Below are positions 45,308 to 55,494 of a DNA stretch of 64,000 bases, in pieces. Origin of the DNA: Pedobacter ureilyticus (GTDB taxonomy: Bacteria > Bacteroidota > Bacteroidia > Sphingobacteriales > Sphingobacteriaceae). The stretch spans positions 161,156 to 225,155 of the forward strand of contig NZ_SSHJ01000006.1 in NCBI RefSeq assembly GCF_005925345.1, read 5' to 3'. Position 1 is the stretch's first letter. Each line of letters opens with the position of its first letter. The position numbers and the translations under genes are program-made. The notes beneath the pieces are model-generated. The model searched no databases and was not told the origin of the DNA. It saw only the letters and a list, made by a program, of their open reading frames with translations.

Positions 45308-48300
45308 ATGAAAATCACTGATATATCCATAAAAAGACCTTCGCTGGTAATTGTAGTGTTTACCGCACTTACTTTGCTAGGTTTATTGAGTTATTTCTCG
45401 TTAGGGTATGAGCTTTTACCAAAGTTCTCTCCAAACGTAGTATCTATCTCTACCATTTATCCTGGTGCTTCGCCAAACGAGGTAGAAAGTACCGTAACCA
45501 AAAAAATTGAGGACGCCGTTTCTTCGATGGAAAACATCAAGAAAATTAACGCCAACTCTTACGAAAGTTTGTCGGTGGTAATTATTACGCTAACCGACAA
45601 AGCCGAAATTGACATTGCTTTAAATGATGCACAACGGAAAGTGAACGCCATCTTGGCGGATTTGCCAGACGATGTGAAACAACCATCGCTAAGTAAATTC
45701 TCTTTGGATGATTTTCCGGTAATTACCATGTCTGCATCTGGTAACATGGACGATATTTCGTTCTACGACTTGATGGACAAACGTATTGCGCCAATCATTT
45801 CGCGAGTATCTGGTGTAGCGCAGGTAAACCTAATTGGTGGTTCTGAGCGTGAAATTAAGGTAGCCTTAGATGCAAAGAAAATACAAGGCTATGGTTTATC
45901 TGTTCCAAATGTGCAACAAGCAATCTTGGCATCAAATCTAGATTTCCCTACGGGCAGTGTAAAAACTAAAGCGCAAGACATTTTGGTACGTTTATCGGGC
46001 AAGTACGCCAACGTAGAAGAAATGCGCAACTTGGTAATTACTACCGCTAAAGATGGTGCTCAAATACGTTTGGGAGATATTGCAGACGTACAAGACACGC
46101 AAAAAGAAACCGAAAAAATTGCTCGTATCAATAGGGCAAACTCTATTGCGGTACAAATTATTAAACAGAGTGATGCCAATGCCGTAACCGTAAGTGAAGG
46201 TACAAAAGCCACCATCGAAAAACTAAAAGCGGATTACAAAAACATTGGTTTAGATATCAAAATTGTAAACGATAGTTCGGTTTACACCTTAGAATCTGCC
46301 GACGCCGTAATCCACGATTTAATTTTAGCGGTAATCTTGGTAGCCATTGTAATGCTTTTCTTCTTACATAGTTTGCGTAATGCGGTTATTGTAATGGTTT
46401 CTATCCCAGCATCATTAATCGCCACCTTTATCGGGATTGGCCTATTTGGCTACACCTTAAACTTAATGTCTTTACTAGGTTTATCATTGGTAGTAGGTAT
46501 TTTGGTGGATGATGCCATTGTGGTTTTGGAAAACATACAGCGCCACATGGAAATGGGTAAAAACAAAGTACGTGCTGCTATAGATGGTACCCGAGAAATT
46601 GGTTTTACTGTAGTATCTATTACTTTCGTAATTGTGGTGGTGTTCTTCCCTATCGCAGTAAGTACAGGTATGGTGGCCAACATTTTACGCCAGTTCTGTG
46701 TGGTGGTAATTATTTCTACCTTACTCTCATTGGTAGCCTCATTTACTATTGTTCCGCTAATTTTCTCTCGTTTTGGTAAATTAGAGCGTATAGAAGGAAA
46801 AAACATCTTTGGTAAATTCATTTTATGGTTCGAGAAACAACTACACAAATTTACCAACTGGATTACTAGACTACTAGAATGGACACTTAAGCACAAAGCC
46901 ATTACCTTAGTTACCATGGTAGTATTGTTCCTTTCTTCTTGTGGATTATTAGGAGCAGGCTATATCGGTTTCGAATTTTTCCCTAAATCTGACAAAGGAG
47001 AGTTCTTATTGCAAATAGAAATGCCTAAAGATGTTTCTTTAGAGCAAACCAACCTTTACACGCAAAAAGCAGAAAACTTTTTAAGTGAGAAAAAAGAAAT
47101 TGTGCAAATGATTACTACTGTTGGTCAATCTAGCGAAGGCATGGGTGGTACCAACTCTACGGCATACAAATCTGAGATTAACGTGAAATTAGTAGATAAG
47201 CCAGAACGTAACAACGTATCGTCTGATATTATTTCTACCACCTACACCCGTGAGCTAGAAAAAATATTAGTTGGAGCTAAAATCAAAACCGTTCCTATCG
47301 GTATTTTAGGTACTGCAGATGACGCACCTATCCAATTTGTAGTAATGGGCTCTGACCTAGACAGCGTAATGGCTTTTGCTGAGAAAGCCAAAGCGGTATT
47401 GGAAAAAGTTCCTGGTGCTACACAAACCAAACTTTCAGTAGAAAAAGGTACTCCAGAGATTAACGTAAAAGTAGACCGTGATAAAATGTCGGCATTAGGC
47501 TTAAACTTATCAACAGTTGGTTCTACCATGCAAACGGCTTTTGCAGGCAATACAGATGGTAAATTCCGCCAAGGTGAGTACGAGTACGATATCAACATCC
47601 AATACCAAGATTTTGACCGTAAGGACATTGATGATGTGCGTAATTTGCTATTCGTAAATCCGGCTGGGCAACAAATTAAACTTTCGCAATTTGCAGAAAT
47701 TAAAGAAGGCTCTGGACCAAGCTTGTTAGAGCGTTTAAACAAATCAACTTCGGTAACGGTTAAAGCACAAACGGTGGGCAGGCCTACGGGATCGGTAGTA
47801 ACCGACTTCCAAACTGAGTTGGATAAAATGAAAACACCTGCTGGCATTAGCTTTTACTGGGCTGGTGATCAAGAAAACCAAAGTGAAGGTTTTGGTACTT
47901 TAGGTATTGCCTTATTAGCGGCTATTATTTTGGTTTACTTGATTATGGTAGCACTTTATGATAGTTTCGTGTATCCTTTTGTGGTAATGTTCTCTTTACC
48001 ATTAGCCTTAATTGGCGCCTTGCTTGCCTTGGCATTAACCAATAACGCGTTGGGTATCTTTACCATTTTAGGTTTCATTATGCTAATGGGTTTGGTAGCG
48101 AAGAACGCGATCATCTTGGTCGATTTTACCAACCAAATGAAAGCACAAGGCAAAACAACCCACGAAGCTTTAATTTTGGCTAACCACGCTCGTTTACGTC
48201 CAATTTTAATGACTACCATTGCCATGGTTATCGGTATGTTACCTATTGCATTGGCGAGTGGTGCCGGTGCCGACTGGAAAAATGGTTTGGCATGGGTTAT

Positions 48301-48478
48301 TATTGGAGGGTTAACCAGTTCGCTCTTTTTAACCTTAGTCGTGGTGCCAGTAATGTACCAGATCTTTGACAATCTTCTAGAGAGATTTGGCTTCAACAAA
48401 AAAGGACAAACTATTGAAGAAGCCATAGCAGAACCTTACGATCATAAAGATGTGAACGAGTGGGAGCAACACCACTAA
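45308..48478 (+). CDS. RND-family efflux pump, inner-membrane permease (AcrB/HAE1-like)
   Basis: 1,056 residues with two six-helix halves and large periplasmic loops. Visible: SPNVVSISTIYPGASPNEVE, the transmembrane motif LLGLSLVVGILVDDAIVVLE (proton-relay aspartates), GADWKNGLAWVIIGGLTSS near the end, and the repeated halves typical of proton-driven drug or metal pumps. Substrate unknown. Last gene of the operon and followed by a clear terminator. The 45231-45307 gap carries short palindromes (gagata.. tatctc) without a gene. Confidence 0.96.
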   Translation: MKITDISIKRPSLVIVVFTALTLLGLLSYFSLGYELLPKFSPNVVSISTIYPGASPNEVESTVTKKIEDAVSSMENIKKINANSYESLSVVIITLTDKAEIDIALNDAQRKVNAILADLPDDVKQPSLSKFSLDDFPVITMSASGNMDDISFYDLMDKRIAPIISRVSGVAQVNLIGGSEREIKVALDAKKIQGYGLSVPNVQQAILASNLDFPTGSVKTKAQDILVRLSGKYANVEEMRNLVITTAKDGAQIRLGDIADVQDTQKETEKIARINRANSIAVQIIKQSDANAVTVSEGTKATIEKLKADYKNIGLDIKIVNDSSVYTLESADAVIHDLILAVILVAIVMLFFLHSLRNAVIVMVSIPASLIATFIGIGLFGYTLNLMSLLGLSLVVGILVDDAIVVLENIQRHMEMGKNKVRAAIDGTREIGFTVVSITFVIVVVFFPIAVSTGMVANILRQFCVVVIISTLLSLVASFTIVPLIFSRFGKLERIEGKNIFGKFILWFEKQLHKFTNWITRLLEWTLKHKAITLVTMVVLFLSSCGLLGAGYIGFEFFPKSDKGEFLLQIEMPKDVSLEQTNLYTQKAENFLSEKKEIVQMITTVGQSSEGMGGTNSTAYKSEINVKLVDKPERNNVSSDIISTTYTRELEKILVGAKIKTVPIGILGTADDAPIQFVVMGSDLDSVMAFAEKAKAVLEKVPGATQTKLSVEKGTPEINVKVDRDKMSALGLNLSTVGSTMQTAFAGNTDGKFRQGEYEYDINIQYQDFDRKDIDDVRNLLFVNPAGQQIKLSQFAEIKEGSGPSLLERLNKSTSVTVKAQTVGRPTGSVVTDFQTELDKMKTPAGISFYWAGDQENQSEGFGTLGIALLAAIILVYLIMVALYDSFVYPFVVMFSLPLALIGALLALALTNNALGIFTILGFIMLMGLVAKNAIILVDFTNQMKAQGKTTHEALILANHARLRPILMTTIAMVIGMLPIALASGAGADWKNGLAWVIIGGLTSSLFLTLVVVPVMYQIFDNLLERFGFNKKGQTIEEAIAEPYDHKDVNEWEQHH

Positions 48479-48507
48479 AATAATTTTTCCCAACACACAA
48501 TAAAGCC

Positions 48508-48540
48508 AGTCCCGATAGCAAAATGTTATCGGGACTTTTT
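48508..48540 (+). terminator. Terminator of the efflux operon
   Basis: Stem agtcccgatagc with gttatcgggact (one G-T), followed by six T. About 30 bases after the stop codon. Confidence 0.8.
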
Positions 48541-49166
48541 AATTCGCCCAACCGCTCGCAAAAGCTTCATTCCAAATTTAGTTTGGAATCTTAATGCCAT
48601 AAGACAGCTCTGCTATATTATTTAACGTGAGTTCGGGATAAGAGAAATAGGCTATTTGCTAGCGATAGCCTCTCAAATCTCCGTGCCGCTAATTTTCGGT
48701 CTCCTATTTTTCGGGTTGCACCGATAAGCCAAAGCAATTCCTTCGAAAGAAAAATAGGCAACCGAGAGTTTTTGCTACTTTTTGCGGTCAAAAAGTAGGA
48801 GCCCAGCGGCGGCCAGCTAGGAAAACAGGTCAAATACGAATTAGACAAAGTTAGAGGGTAATGCTTATCCCGAACGTTATTTAGAAAAGCAAAACCATCA
48901 CCCCCGCTCAAAGCAAGTCGGGCTTTACGCTACAATCTTTTTGCGATCGTTACTGACCATTAACTCTTGTCGTCCTGAGCTTGTCGAAGGATTGTTATGG
49001 CAAAAGTCTTCGACAGGCTCAGACTGACAAGCAAAAAGTATTTCCGCTGCTTCCGGTAGCTATCGGAACCCGTTTATTTAACGCTAGTTTTTGCTGCTAT
49101 CAAAGTTTTTTCCTGGCAAGTGTAAGTATTTCTCCTAAGTTGCTACTTATATTCAAAAAAAGAATT
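48541..49166. repeat. Gene-free stretch with several palindromic repeats (incl. composite copy B)
   Basis: Holds the short repeat at 48568-48598, a tactttttgcggtcaaaaagta element (48757-48811) related to 21092-21116, and composite copy B with flanks at ~48919-48944 and ~49031-49055 around a gtcctgagcttgtcgaagg/cttcgacaggctcagac palindrome (48970-49028). Short frames here (e.g. the one opposite 48618-48911) are shadows. Confidence 0.6.
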
Positions 49167-49373
49167 ATGAAAAGATTAGCAATAATTATGATCACAGCAA
49201 TGGCATTAACCAGTTGCGGAAAAAAATCATCACCAGATGGCAGGGCACAACTAAGAGACCAAGAATTATCTCAAAGAATAGATGCACTAGAGCAAAACCA
49301 AATCGTTATTTTAGATAGTATCAGATTGTTAAATGAAAAAATAGAAGCAATAAACTTGAGCCAATCTAAATAA
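49167..49373 (+). CDS. Small lipoprotein with coiled-coil
   Basis: 68 residues. Lipobox MITAMALTSC puts the lipidated cysteine near residue 17. The rest (RDQELSQRIDALEQNQIVIL then RLLNEKIEAINL) is a short coiled coil of the Lpp type. An upstream frame start at 48981 only adds repeat-derived sequence. Its stop overlaps the next gene by one base (taatg), so the two are coupled. Confidence 0.78.
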   Translation: MKRLAIIMITAMALTSCGKKSSPDGRAQLRDQELSQRIDALEQNQIVILDSIRLLNEKIEAINLSQSK

Positions 49374-49852
49374 TGAGCGAAATAGAATTTCTTCAATTGC
49401 TTTCCCAAAACCAAGGAATTATTGGAAAAGTTTGTAGTATCTACTGCAACCAGAAGGAAGACTATGAAGATTTGTTTCAAGAGATTACCTATCAAGCTTG
49501 GAAAGGCTACGCAACATTTAGAGGCGACTCTAAATTTAGCACCTGGCTTTATCGCATTGCGTTAAATACCGCCATTAGCTCATTTAGAAAAAGAAGACCA
49601 ACAATAGATTTTGTAGAAGTTTTGCCAGATACAGTTTTTACCGGCACAAATGAAATAGATGAGCAAAAACAGCAACTGATTGCGGCAATTAAGCAGCTTA
49701 ACGAAGGCGAAAGAGCAATTATTGCGCTATACTTAGAAGAAATGAGCTACCAAGAAATTGCCGAAGTTATTGGAACAACCGATAACAATATTGGTGTAAA
49801 AATTAACCGAATTAAAAATAAGCTCCATCAAATTTTAAAATCATGGAAATAG
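49373..49852 (+). CDS. ECF-type RNA polymerase sigma factor
   Basis: 159 residues. Region 2: EDLFQEITYQAWKGYATF and FSTWLYRIALNTAISSFRKR; region 4: NEGERAIIALYLEEMSYQEI and GTTDNNIGVKINRIKNKL. Middle gene of a three-gene unit with a lipoprotein before and a membrane protein after, both overlapping it. The downstream gene is in the place of an anti-sigma factor. Confidence 0.93.
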   Translation: MSEIEFLQLLSQNQGIIGKVCSIYCNQKEDYEDLFQEITYQAWKGYATFRGDSKFSTWLYRIALNTAISSFRKRRPTIDFVEVLPDTVFTGTNEIDEQKQQLIAAIKQLNEGERAIIALYLEEMSYQEIAEVIGTTDNNIGVKINRIKNKLHQILKSWK

Positions 49853-50397
49853 ATAATCTAAAATCAACTTGGCAGGAAATATCAATTCCCCAAAAAAATA
49901 AAGAGGAATTAAACCTAATGCTGAAAAAAAATAGCCACCCTGTTTTAACATCAATTAAAAAACAAATTACCATAGAGCTATTGGGCTTTACAGCATTTCT
50001 ATTTTGCTATTTCACCATGTTTGATGGCGAAACTAAACCAATAGCCATAAATCTTACTATCATGGGAGCCATATTACTTCAACTATTTTATGGCTATAAA
50101 GGCTATTTAATGCAAAGCAAATTCAAGAGTAACACTAATCTAAATGACAATTTGCAAAGCTTTACCAAGCAACTTCAATCTTACCGACTTCAAGTTCTTT
50201 TAGCGAGAATAACCTTTGCCATTGGCTTTATAACGTTCTTCACATACCACATCAACTTTTCAGCAATCAAATGGCTGGTGTTAGCTTTTATCATAGTAAT
50301 TTTTGGTGTGCAGCTTTGGTTGCTGCACCGTATTTGGTCTAAAAGGATTAGTAGGTTGGAACTGGTGCTGGAAGAGTTTAAGAGTTCTGTTATTTAA
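49843..50397 (+). CDS. Membrane protein, possible anti-sigma partner
   Basis: 184 residues with four hydrophobic helices in two pairs (residues ~46-62, ~68-82, ~118-135 and ~142-158) and a lysine-rich N-terminus. It overlaps the sigma gene by 10 bases, so coupling is strong. No recognised anti-sigma (zinc-binding) motif was seen, so the role rests on position. N-terminal ~40 residues (MEIDNLKSTWQEISIPQ...) would face the cytoplasm. Confidence 0.6.
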   Translation: MEIDNLKSTWQEISIPQKNKEELNLMLKKNSHPVLTSIKKQITIELLGFTAFLFCYFTMFDGETKPIAINLTIMGAILLQLFYGYKGYLMQSKFKSNTNLNDNLQSFTKQLQSYRLQVLLARITFAIGFITFFTYHINFSAIKWLVLAFIIVIFGVQLWLLHRIWSKRISRLELVLEEFKSSVI

Positions 50398-50490
50398 AAT
50401 TTGAATGAGTAACCTAAAACCTTAAAAGGTCGATCGTTTCTGCGTAGATGGGAAGTGTAATAGAAGTAAACAAAATAGCTATTGCTTTAA

Positions 50491-50514
50491 GATTCCCGCC
50501 TACGCGGGAATGAC
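50491..50514. repeat. Palindrome attcccgcctacgcgggaat, copy 2
   Basis: Same hairpin as 17189-17214, again followed by gacg, in the 50398-50586 gap between convergent genes. Confidence 0.6.
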
Positions 50515-50586
50515 GTGGAGCCGAAAACTAAACACCTGACAACTGATCCTTGAAAACTGGTGCCCGATCCCTTGATAACCTAATGC

Positions 50587-51771
50587 CTATTTTATCGCTC
50601 TAATTTTACTTACCAAAAAGCTAATCAAAATACCGAAACAACCCACTACTGCAAAAGAATAGCGCAGATTAAACAACTCAGAAATGTAGCCAATTAATGG
50701 CGGTCCCATTAAAAATCCGAAATAACCGATACTCGAAACCATCGCAATAGCTAAACTAGATGGCACTTTATCATTATTTCCGGCAATGGTATAAATCATT
50801 GGGATAATTACCGAAACGCCGATACCCACCATCATAAAACCAATGGTAGCCACCGCCAAATAAGGGAATGCTACAGATAATAACATTCCAAACGACACCA
50901 AAATACCACAGAATTGCAGCATTCTTTTACGTCCGTAACTGGCAATGAACTTATCGCCAATAAAACGTCCAATGGTCATCATTGCCGAGTATGAAGCATA
51001 GCCTAAAATTACCCATTTGGCTGGTGCATGTACAATTTCCTTAAAATAAACACCACTCCAATCCATCATAGCACCCTCGGCAGCCATACTGCAAAAAGCA
51101 ATAATTCCGAGTTGCACTAGTACGCCTTGCGGCTTCATTAAAAATTTAGGCTTCTCTTTCTGTGGAGATTTTCCTATGAGTAAAAACCGATGGTTAATAA
51201 AGATATGTGTCCAAGCTATAGGAGCGATGATCCAAAAATGAGCACGGGTTGTGAGATGTAAGTTCATCATTAACAAACCTACCAAGGCTCCGGTAAATAG
51301 ACCCAAACTCCACGAACCATGGAAAGACGACATGATAGGTTTTCCATAATGGCCTTCGGCAGTAACGGCCTGTGTGTTTAAAGCAATATTACAAAGATTG
51401 CCCGAAATACCAAATAACAAAAGAAATGCAGCTAAATGCCAACCATGAGTAGCTAAGGCTAAATTTGTTAAGCAAAGGGCATAAAGTGGCGTTGCCAAAG
51501 TGAGGATTTTTTTGCTACCATAGATTGCTACCAGTCGCCCTGAAAGTGGCATGGTAATGAGCTGACCAATAGGCAACGCTAATAAAATACTTCCTAAAGC
51601 AGCATCTGACAAGTGTAAAGCAGCCTTTAGATCTGGAATACGGCTTGCCCAACTGGCAAACACCAAACCTTGGCCAAAGTAAAAAAGCGACACCGCTAAA
51701 CGGATGGTTTTTCTACTATATTTAGAAGTTTCTTTAATAGAAATATTGGAACTGTCTATTGTTGTTGACAT
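50587..51771 (-). CDS. MFS transporter
   Basis: About 394 residues from the ATG at 51771 (MSTTIDSS), with twelve predicted helices. GQGLVFASWASRIPDLKAAL and the loop 2-3 signature LSGRLVAIYGSKKILTLATP are characteristic of the family. Similar proteins (YbjJ-like) export sugars or drugs; the substrate is unknown. Confidence 0.92.
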   Translation of the reverse strand: MSTTIDSSNISIKETSKYSRKTIRLAVSLFYFGQGLVFASWASRIPDLKAALHLSDAALGSILLALPIGQLITMPLSGRLVAIYGSKKILTLATPLYALCLTNLALATHGWHLAAFLLLFGISGNLCNIALNTQAVTAEGHYGKPIMSSFHGSWSLGLFTGALVGLLMMNLHLTTRAHFWIIAPIAWTHIFINHRFLLIGKSPQKEKPKFLMKPQGVLVQLGIIAFCSMAAEGAMMDWSGVYFKEIVHAPAKWVILGYASYSAMMTIGRFIGDKFIASYGRKRMLQFCGILVSFGMLLSVAFPYLAVATIGFMMVGIGVSVIIPMIYTIAGNNDKVPSSLAIAMVSSIGYFGFLMGPPLIGYISELFNLRYSFAVVGCFGILISFLVSKIRAIK

Positions 51772-51941
51772 GTAAGAACGACGGGGATTAAAATTTGCTG
51801 CAAAGGTCTGTAAAAGCAAAGACAATGTCGTTATCCCTCTCCTACTCTTTTTATATTTAACATTGAGATTACTTTGTGCGCACTGCTATCAATCCCAGCC
51901 ATTTTATCCGAACTGGTCGGAGCTGGAAATGATGAGGATGA

Positions 51942-53123
51942 CTATTTAACACTTCGTCCAACATCTTGCACAAAGCCATGAAAATTTAATTTCTTCTGTC
52001 TGTCGCCAAGCCGTACTATAATAACCTTGTTTTGTGGATTTATATAAACCGATTGACCAAACATGCCTTGCGCTTTATAATCGTAAACTTTTTTAGCATA
52101 GAAATATCTGCCATCTGGATTTCTCTCTACTGGATATTTCAAACCTTCTTTATCCAACGAACTTACTGCACTTACCGAATCTTTAAAAAACTTAAAATCT
52201 CTAGTTGCCCAAAATTGGTTTTTATAGCGAAGCTTAGTTAAAGTATCTGGATTGGTAGTGATGTCAACCCATTTTTTAGAAATGAGCTGTTTACCTTCCC
52301 AATTGCCGCGATTTAAGTACAAGCGGCCAATTTTGGCATAGTCTAACGCCGTGGCGCTGATACAACAAAAGGCTTTGATATGATCTGCTTTATCCAAACT
52401 CCAGAGCGCTTCGCTTTCTGCCCCTAGGGGTTTCCATAAGCGCTCTTGCATTAATTCTTGCAAACCTTTGCCAGTTGCTTTCTCCAAAATAAACGCTAGC
52501 ACTTGGGTATTGATACTTTGATACTCGAAAACCTTTCCAGGTTCGTTTTTCATCTTTAACTTATTCACAATTTTTTTCAAATCGGCACCATAATAACTAC
52601 GGGTAATTTGCGAAAAGGGACTGAAAGAGCGCTCCTTAAAGTCGAAGCCACTGCGCATATCCAACACATGCTGTATCGTTAAACGATTGAACCTTTCATC
52701 ATTTTTTGCTAACTCCGGTAAGTAGTCAATCACCAACTCCTCTGTCGATTTAATTTCACCTCTGTCTACAGACATCCCTACTAAAGTGCCCACAAAAGAT
52801 TTGGCCATCGAAAAGCTGGGTTGTCTAACCGCCAAAGTATTCCCTTCCGAAAGATATTGATAAATGATGCTATCGTTCTTTATGACTAAAAAGACATTAG
52901 TTTTAGTACCAACTAAGGAACTATCTAAATGTGATTTTAATGAGTAGTATGTGCTATTACCTAAGTTGCTTTTAAAGTAAAAAGGCGTGGTTGACTTTTG
53001 AATCGTTACATTCTCAAACTTTGCACTATCGCCCAAGTCGGGGATTAAATATCGTACTGCTTTAATGGGTACACAAGCAGCTAGAAAAAGTAAAATTGCA
53101 GCAAGTAGGAAAATGTTCTTCAT
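51942..53123 (-). CDS. Serine hydrolase lipoprotein, beta-lactamase-like
   Basis: About 393 residues from the ATG at 53123 (a GTG at 53129 is also in frame). Lipobox AILLFLAAC near residue 17. The SxxK motif is in FSMAKSFVGTLVG (~residue 105), and YQSINTQVLAFILEK contains YxN. Likely an esterase or peptidase of the class C fold anchored to a membrane. Second such protein in the window, and the two are not closely alike. Confidence 0.85.
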   Translation of the reverse strand: MKNIFLLAAILLFLAACVPIKAVRYLIPDLGDSAKFENVTIQKSTTPFYFKSNLGNSTYYSLKSHLDSSLVGTKTNVFLVIKNDSIIYQYLSEGNTLAVRQPSFSMAKSFVGTLVGMSVDRGEIKSTEELVIDYLPELAKNDERFNRLTIQHVLDMRSGFDFKERSFSPFSQITRSYYGADLKKIVNKLKMKNEPGKVFEYQSINTQVLAFILEKATGKGLQELMQERLWKPLGAESEALWSLDKADHIKAFCCISATALDYAKIGRLYLNRGNWEGKQLISKKWVDITTNPDTLTKLRYKNQFWATRDFKFFKDSVSAVSSLDKEGLKYPVERNPDGRYFYAKKVYDYKAQGMFGQSVYINPQNKVIIVRLGDRQKKLNFHGFVQDVGRSVK

Positions 53124-53199
53124 TGTCACTAAAATACGAAAGTGATGTTAAGGATGTGTTGTGTGGTAAAATATTTACGTTAAAAAGAAAAAAGTATCT

Positions 53200-53300
53200 C
53201 GCTGATTTCCGCAGATGTAACCGCTGATCTAAGAAGAAATTAACCATTAAAATCTGTGAAAATCTGCGGAGTAAATCATCTTGTATCTGCGGGAGAAAAT
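53200..53300. repeat. Intergenic repeat, copy 1 (cgctgatttccgcagat type)
   Basis: Starts cgctgatttccgcagat, passes aaccgctgatctaagaag, and ends tatctgcgggag. A diverged second copy follows at 53401-53510. Common type in Bacteroidota intergenic DNA. Confidence 0.6.
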
Positions 53301-53400
53301 GAAAATCAAAAAAATATGTATCGCCTTCAAAAATGAATTCCTTAATAAAGGAAGAAAATTAAGACTGAGATGAGGAAATTTAACAATAAATTAAATATTC

Positions 53401-53510
53401 CCGCTGATTTTCGCAGATATAACCGCTGATTTAAGAAGAAATTAACCCACAGCGCAAAAACTAAATCTCCAAAAATCTGCGGAACAAATCAGCGTACATC
53501 TGCGGCAAAA
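53401..53510. repeat. Intergenic repeat, copy 2
   Basis: ccgctgattttcgcagat, aaccgctgatttaagaag, ending acatctgcggc. Together with copy 1 it fills most of the 53124-53599 gap; no gene seen there. Confidence 0.6.
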
Positions 53511-53518
53511 AAAACCAA

Positions 53519-53550
53519 CAAAAAATCCCGCGGCAAAAACCGCAGGATTT
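53519..53550 (-). terminator. Terminator of lpdA
   Basis: Stem aaatcc-gcgg with ccgc-ggattt, with T residues on the minus strand after it, about 50 bases beyond the lpdA stop. Confidence 0.7.
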
Positions 53551-53599
53551 ATATAGCAAAGTCAAATCAACTGACCACTGTCAACTGATACCTGACCAC

Positions 53600-55006
53600 T
53601 TAAATATGTATCGCTCTATTTTCAGTAGCAGCCAAAGCAGCCTCTTTTAAAGCTTCGGTATACGTTGGGTGCGCATGGCAAATTCTAGCCACATCCTCTG
53701 CCGAAGCACGGAATTCCATTGCTACCACAGCCTCAGCAATCATATCAGCAGCACGTGGGCCAATCATGTGAACGCCTAAAATTTCATCCGTCTTTTCATC
53801 AGCCAACACCTTTACAAAACCATCTGTATCCATACTTGCTTTAGCTCTACCACTCGCTTTGAACGGGAAAGAACCAGCTTTATATTTCACACCCGCAGCT
53901 TTCAATTGCTCCTCTGTTTGTCCCACAGAAGCCACCTCTGGCCAAGTGTAAACCACACCCGGAATTAAGTTATAGTTGATATGCGGTTTTTGTCCGGCAA
54001 TAACTTCTGCTACGTAGATACCTTCGTCTTCCGCTTTGTGCGCTAACATGGCACCAGTAATTACATCGCCAATGGCGTAAACACCTTTAACAGCAGTTTC
54101 TAGGTGTTCGTTCACCGGAATTTTCTTTCCTCTTTCTTCAACCGTAATTCCAATTTTATCTAAGCCCAAACCTTCGCTATAAGCCGTTCTGCCTACCGCA
54201 ACAATGCAGTAATCAGCTTGTAAAGAAACCGCCTCGCCTTTGGCATTATCAGCAGTTACCGTAACCACTTTACCTTTAACCGATGCGCCAGTTACCTTGT
54301 GGTTGGTTAAAAACTCCATACCCAAAGATTTCTTCAGCACACGTTGCAATTCTTTACCTAAACCAGCATCCATTGTACCAATAATAGCCGGCGCAAACTC
54401 TACCACGGTTACTTTAGTACCCAAACGAGCGTAAACCGAACCTAACTCTAAACCAATTACACCACCACCAATTACTACCATGGTTTTTGGCACTTCTTTC
54501 AGGTTTAAAGCTTCTGTAGAAGTAATGATACGTTTTTTATCGACAGGCAAGAAAGGCAACGCTGTAGGTTTAGAACCCGTAGCGATGATGACATTTTTGG
54601 TCGTCAATTTCTCAGTAGAACCGTCAGCTTTAGTTACCAAGATGGTATTTTTATCCTCGAAAGAACCCACACCTTCGTAAGCATCAATTTTATTTTTCTT
54701 GAAAAGATAAGTGATACCAGCAGTGTTTTGCGCTACAACATCATCCTTACGGGCAATCATTTGCTTCATATCAACCTTTAAATCTTTAAGGTTAATACCG
54801 TGAGTAGTGAAAGTATGAGCCGCGTTGTGGAAGTGCTCCGAAGAATCTAACAATGCCTTAGACGGGATACAACCTACATTTAAGCAGGTACCGCCATAAG
54901 TTTTATATTTTTCTACTACCGCTGTTTTTAAACCTAATTGTGCACAACGGATGGCACCTACATAACCGCCCGGACCCGAGCCTATAACAACTACATCGTA
55001 TTGCAT
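53600..55006 (-). CDS. lpdA: Dihydrolipoyl dehydrogenase
   Basis: 468 residues. E3 of 2-oxoacid dehydrogenase complexes, reoxidising lipoate with FAD and NAD. Visible: VVVIGSGPGGYVGAIRCAQL, redox-active GGTCLNVGCIPSKALL, NAD-binding VVIGGGVIGLELGSVYARLG, YAIGDVITGAMLAHKAEDEG and the active-site His motif HAHPTYTEALKEA. Normal length. The lpdA transcript stands alone here. Confidence 0.97.
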   Translation of the reverse strand: MQYDVVVIGSGPGGYVGAIRCAQLGLKTAVVEKYKTYGGTCLNVGCIPSKALLDSSEHFHNAAHTFTTHGINLKDLKVDMKQMIARKDDVVAQNTAGITYLFKKNKIDAYEGVGSFEDKNTILVTKADGSTEKLTTKNVIIATGSKPTALPFLPVDKKRIITSTEALNLKEVPKTMVVIGGGVIGLELGSVYARLGTKVTVVEFAPAIIGTMDAGLGKELQRVLKKSLGMEFLTNHKVTGASVKGKVVTVTADNAKGEAVSLQADYCIVAVGRTAYSEGLGLDKIGITVEERGKKIPVNEHLETAVKGVYAIGDVITGAMLAHKAEDEGIYVAEVIAGQKPHINYNLIPGVVYTWPEVASVGQTEEQLKAAGVKYKAGSFPFKASGRAKASMDTDGFVKVLADEKTDEILGVHMIGPRAADMIAEAVVAMEFRASAEDVARICHAHPTYTEALKEAALAATENRAIHI

Positions 55007-55151
55007 GATCTTTTAAGAATTTTTTGTTACGGCAAATGTACAATTTACCACCTAAACCCCAAAAGTTACAACGTTTTAATGTTGTAAAAACTTGGTCATG
55101 GTTTTTAAAAGGGCTAGAAAAGCAATGACAGTATTTCATCGCTTCCGAAAG

Positions 55152-55313
55152 CCGGGCTTTACGCTGCAATCTTTTTGTTAACGCTACCACCATTCACTCT
55201 TGTCCTCCTGAGCTTGTCGAAGGACTATTATGGCAAAAACGCTTCGACGACTTGTCCCGAACCATTCGGGAGGCTCAGCGTGACATACAAAAAGTATTTC
55301 CGCTGCAACCCCG
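55152..55313. repeat. Composite palindromic repeat, copy C
   Basis: Flanks ccgggctttacgctgcaatc and aaaaagtatttccgctgcaa enclose a gtcctgagcttgtcgaagg-type palindrome (like copy B). Lies in the 55007-55494 gap. Confidence 0.65.
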
Positions 55314-55494
55314 ACAACTGTATGTATATTTTTGTTAAATGTTCTAAATCAAATATTTAAAGCACACTCTAAAGTACGAAAAACCTTCGTTCTCATACAA
55401 GATCCAAACTATGTGAAAAATTTGCACATTTTATTACTTCTAGTTTCTTCTCAGTATCTTGTTCTTGACTTAACATACTAACAAATTAAATTAC

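Noticed and set aside
48618..48911. 97-residue frame on the minus strand
   Set aside because: Encoded by repeat sequence between the efflux operon and the lipoprotein gene.
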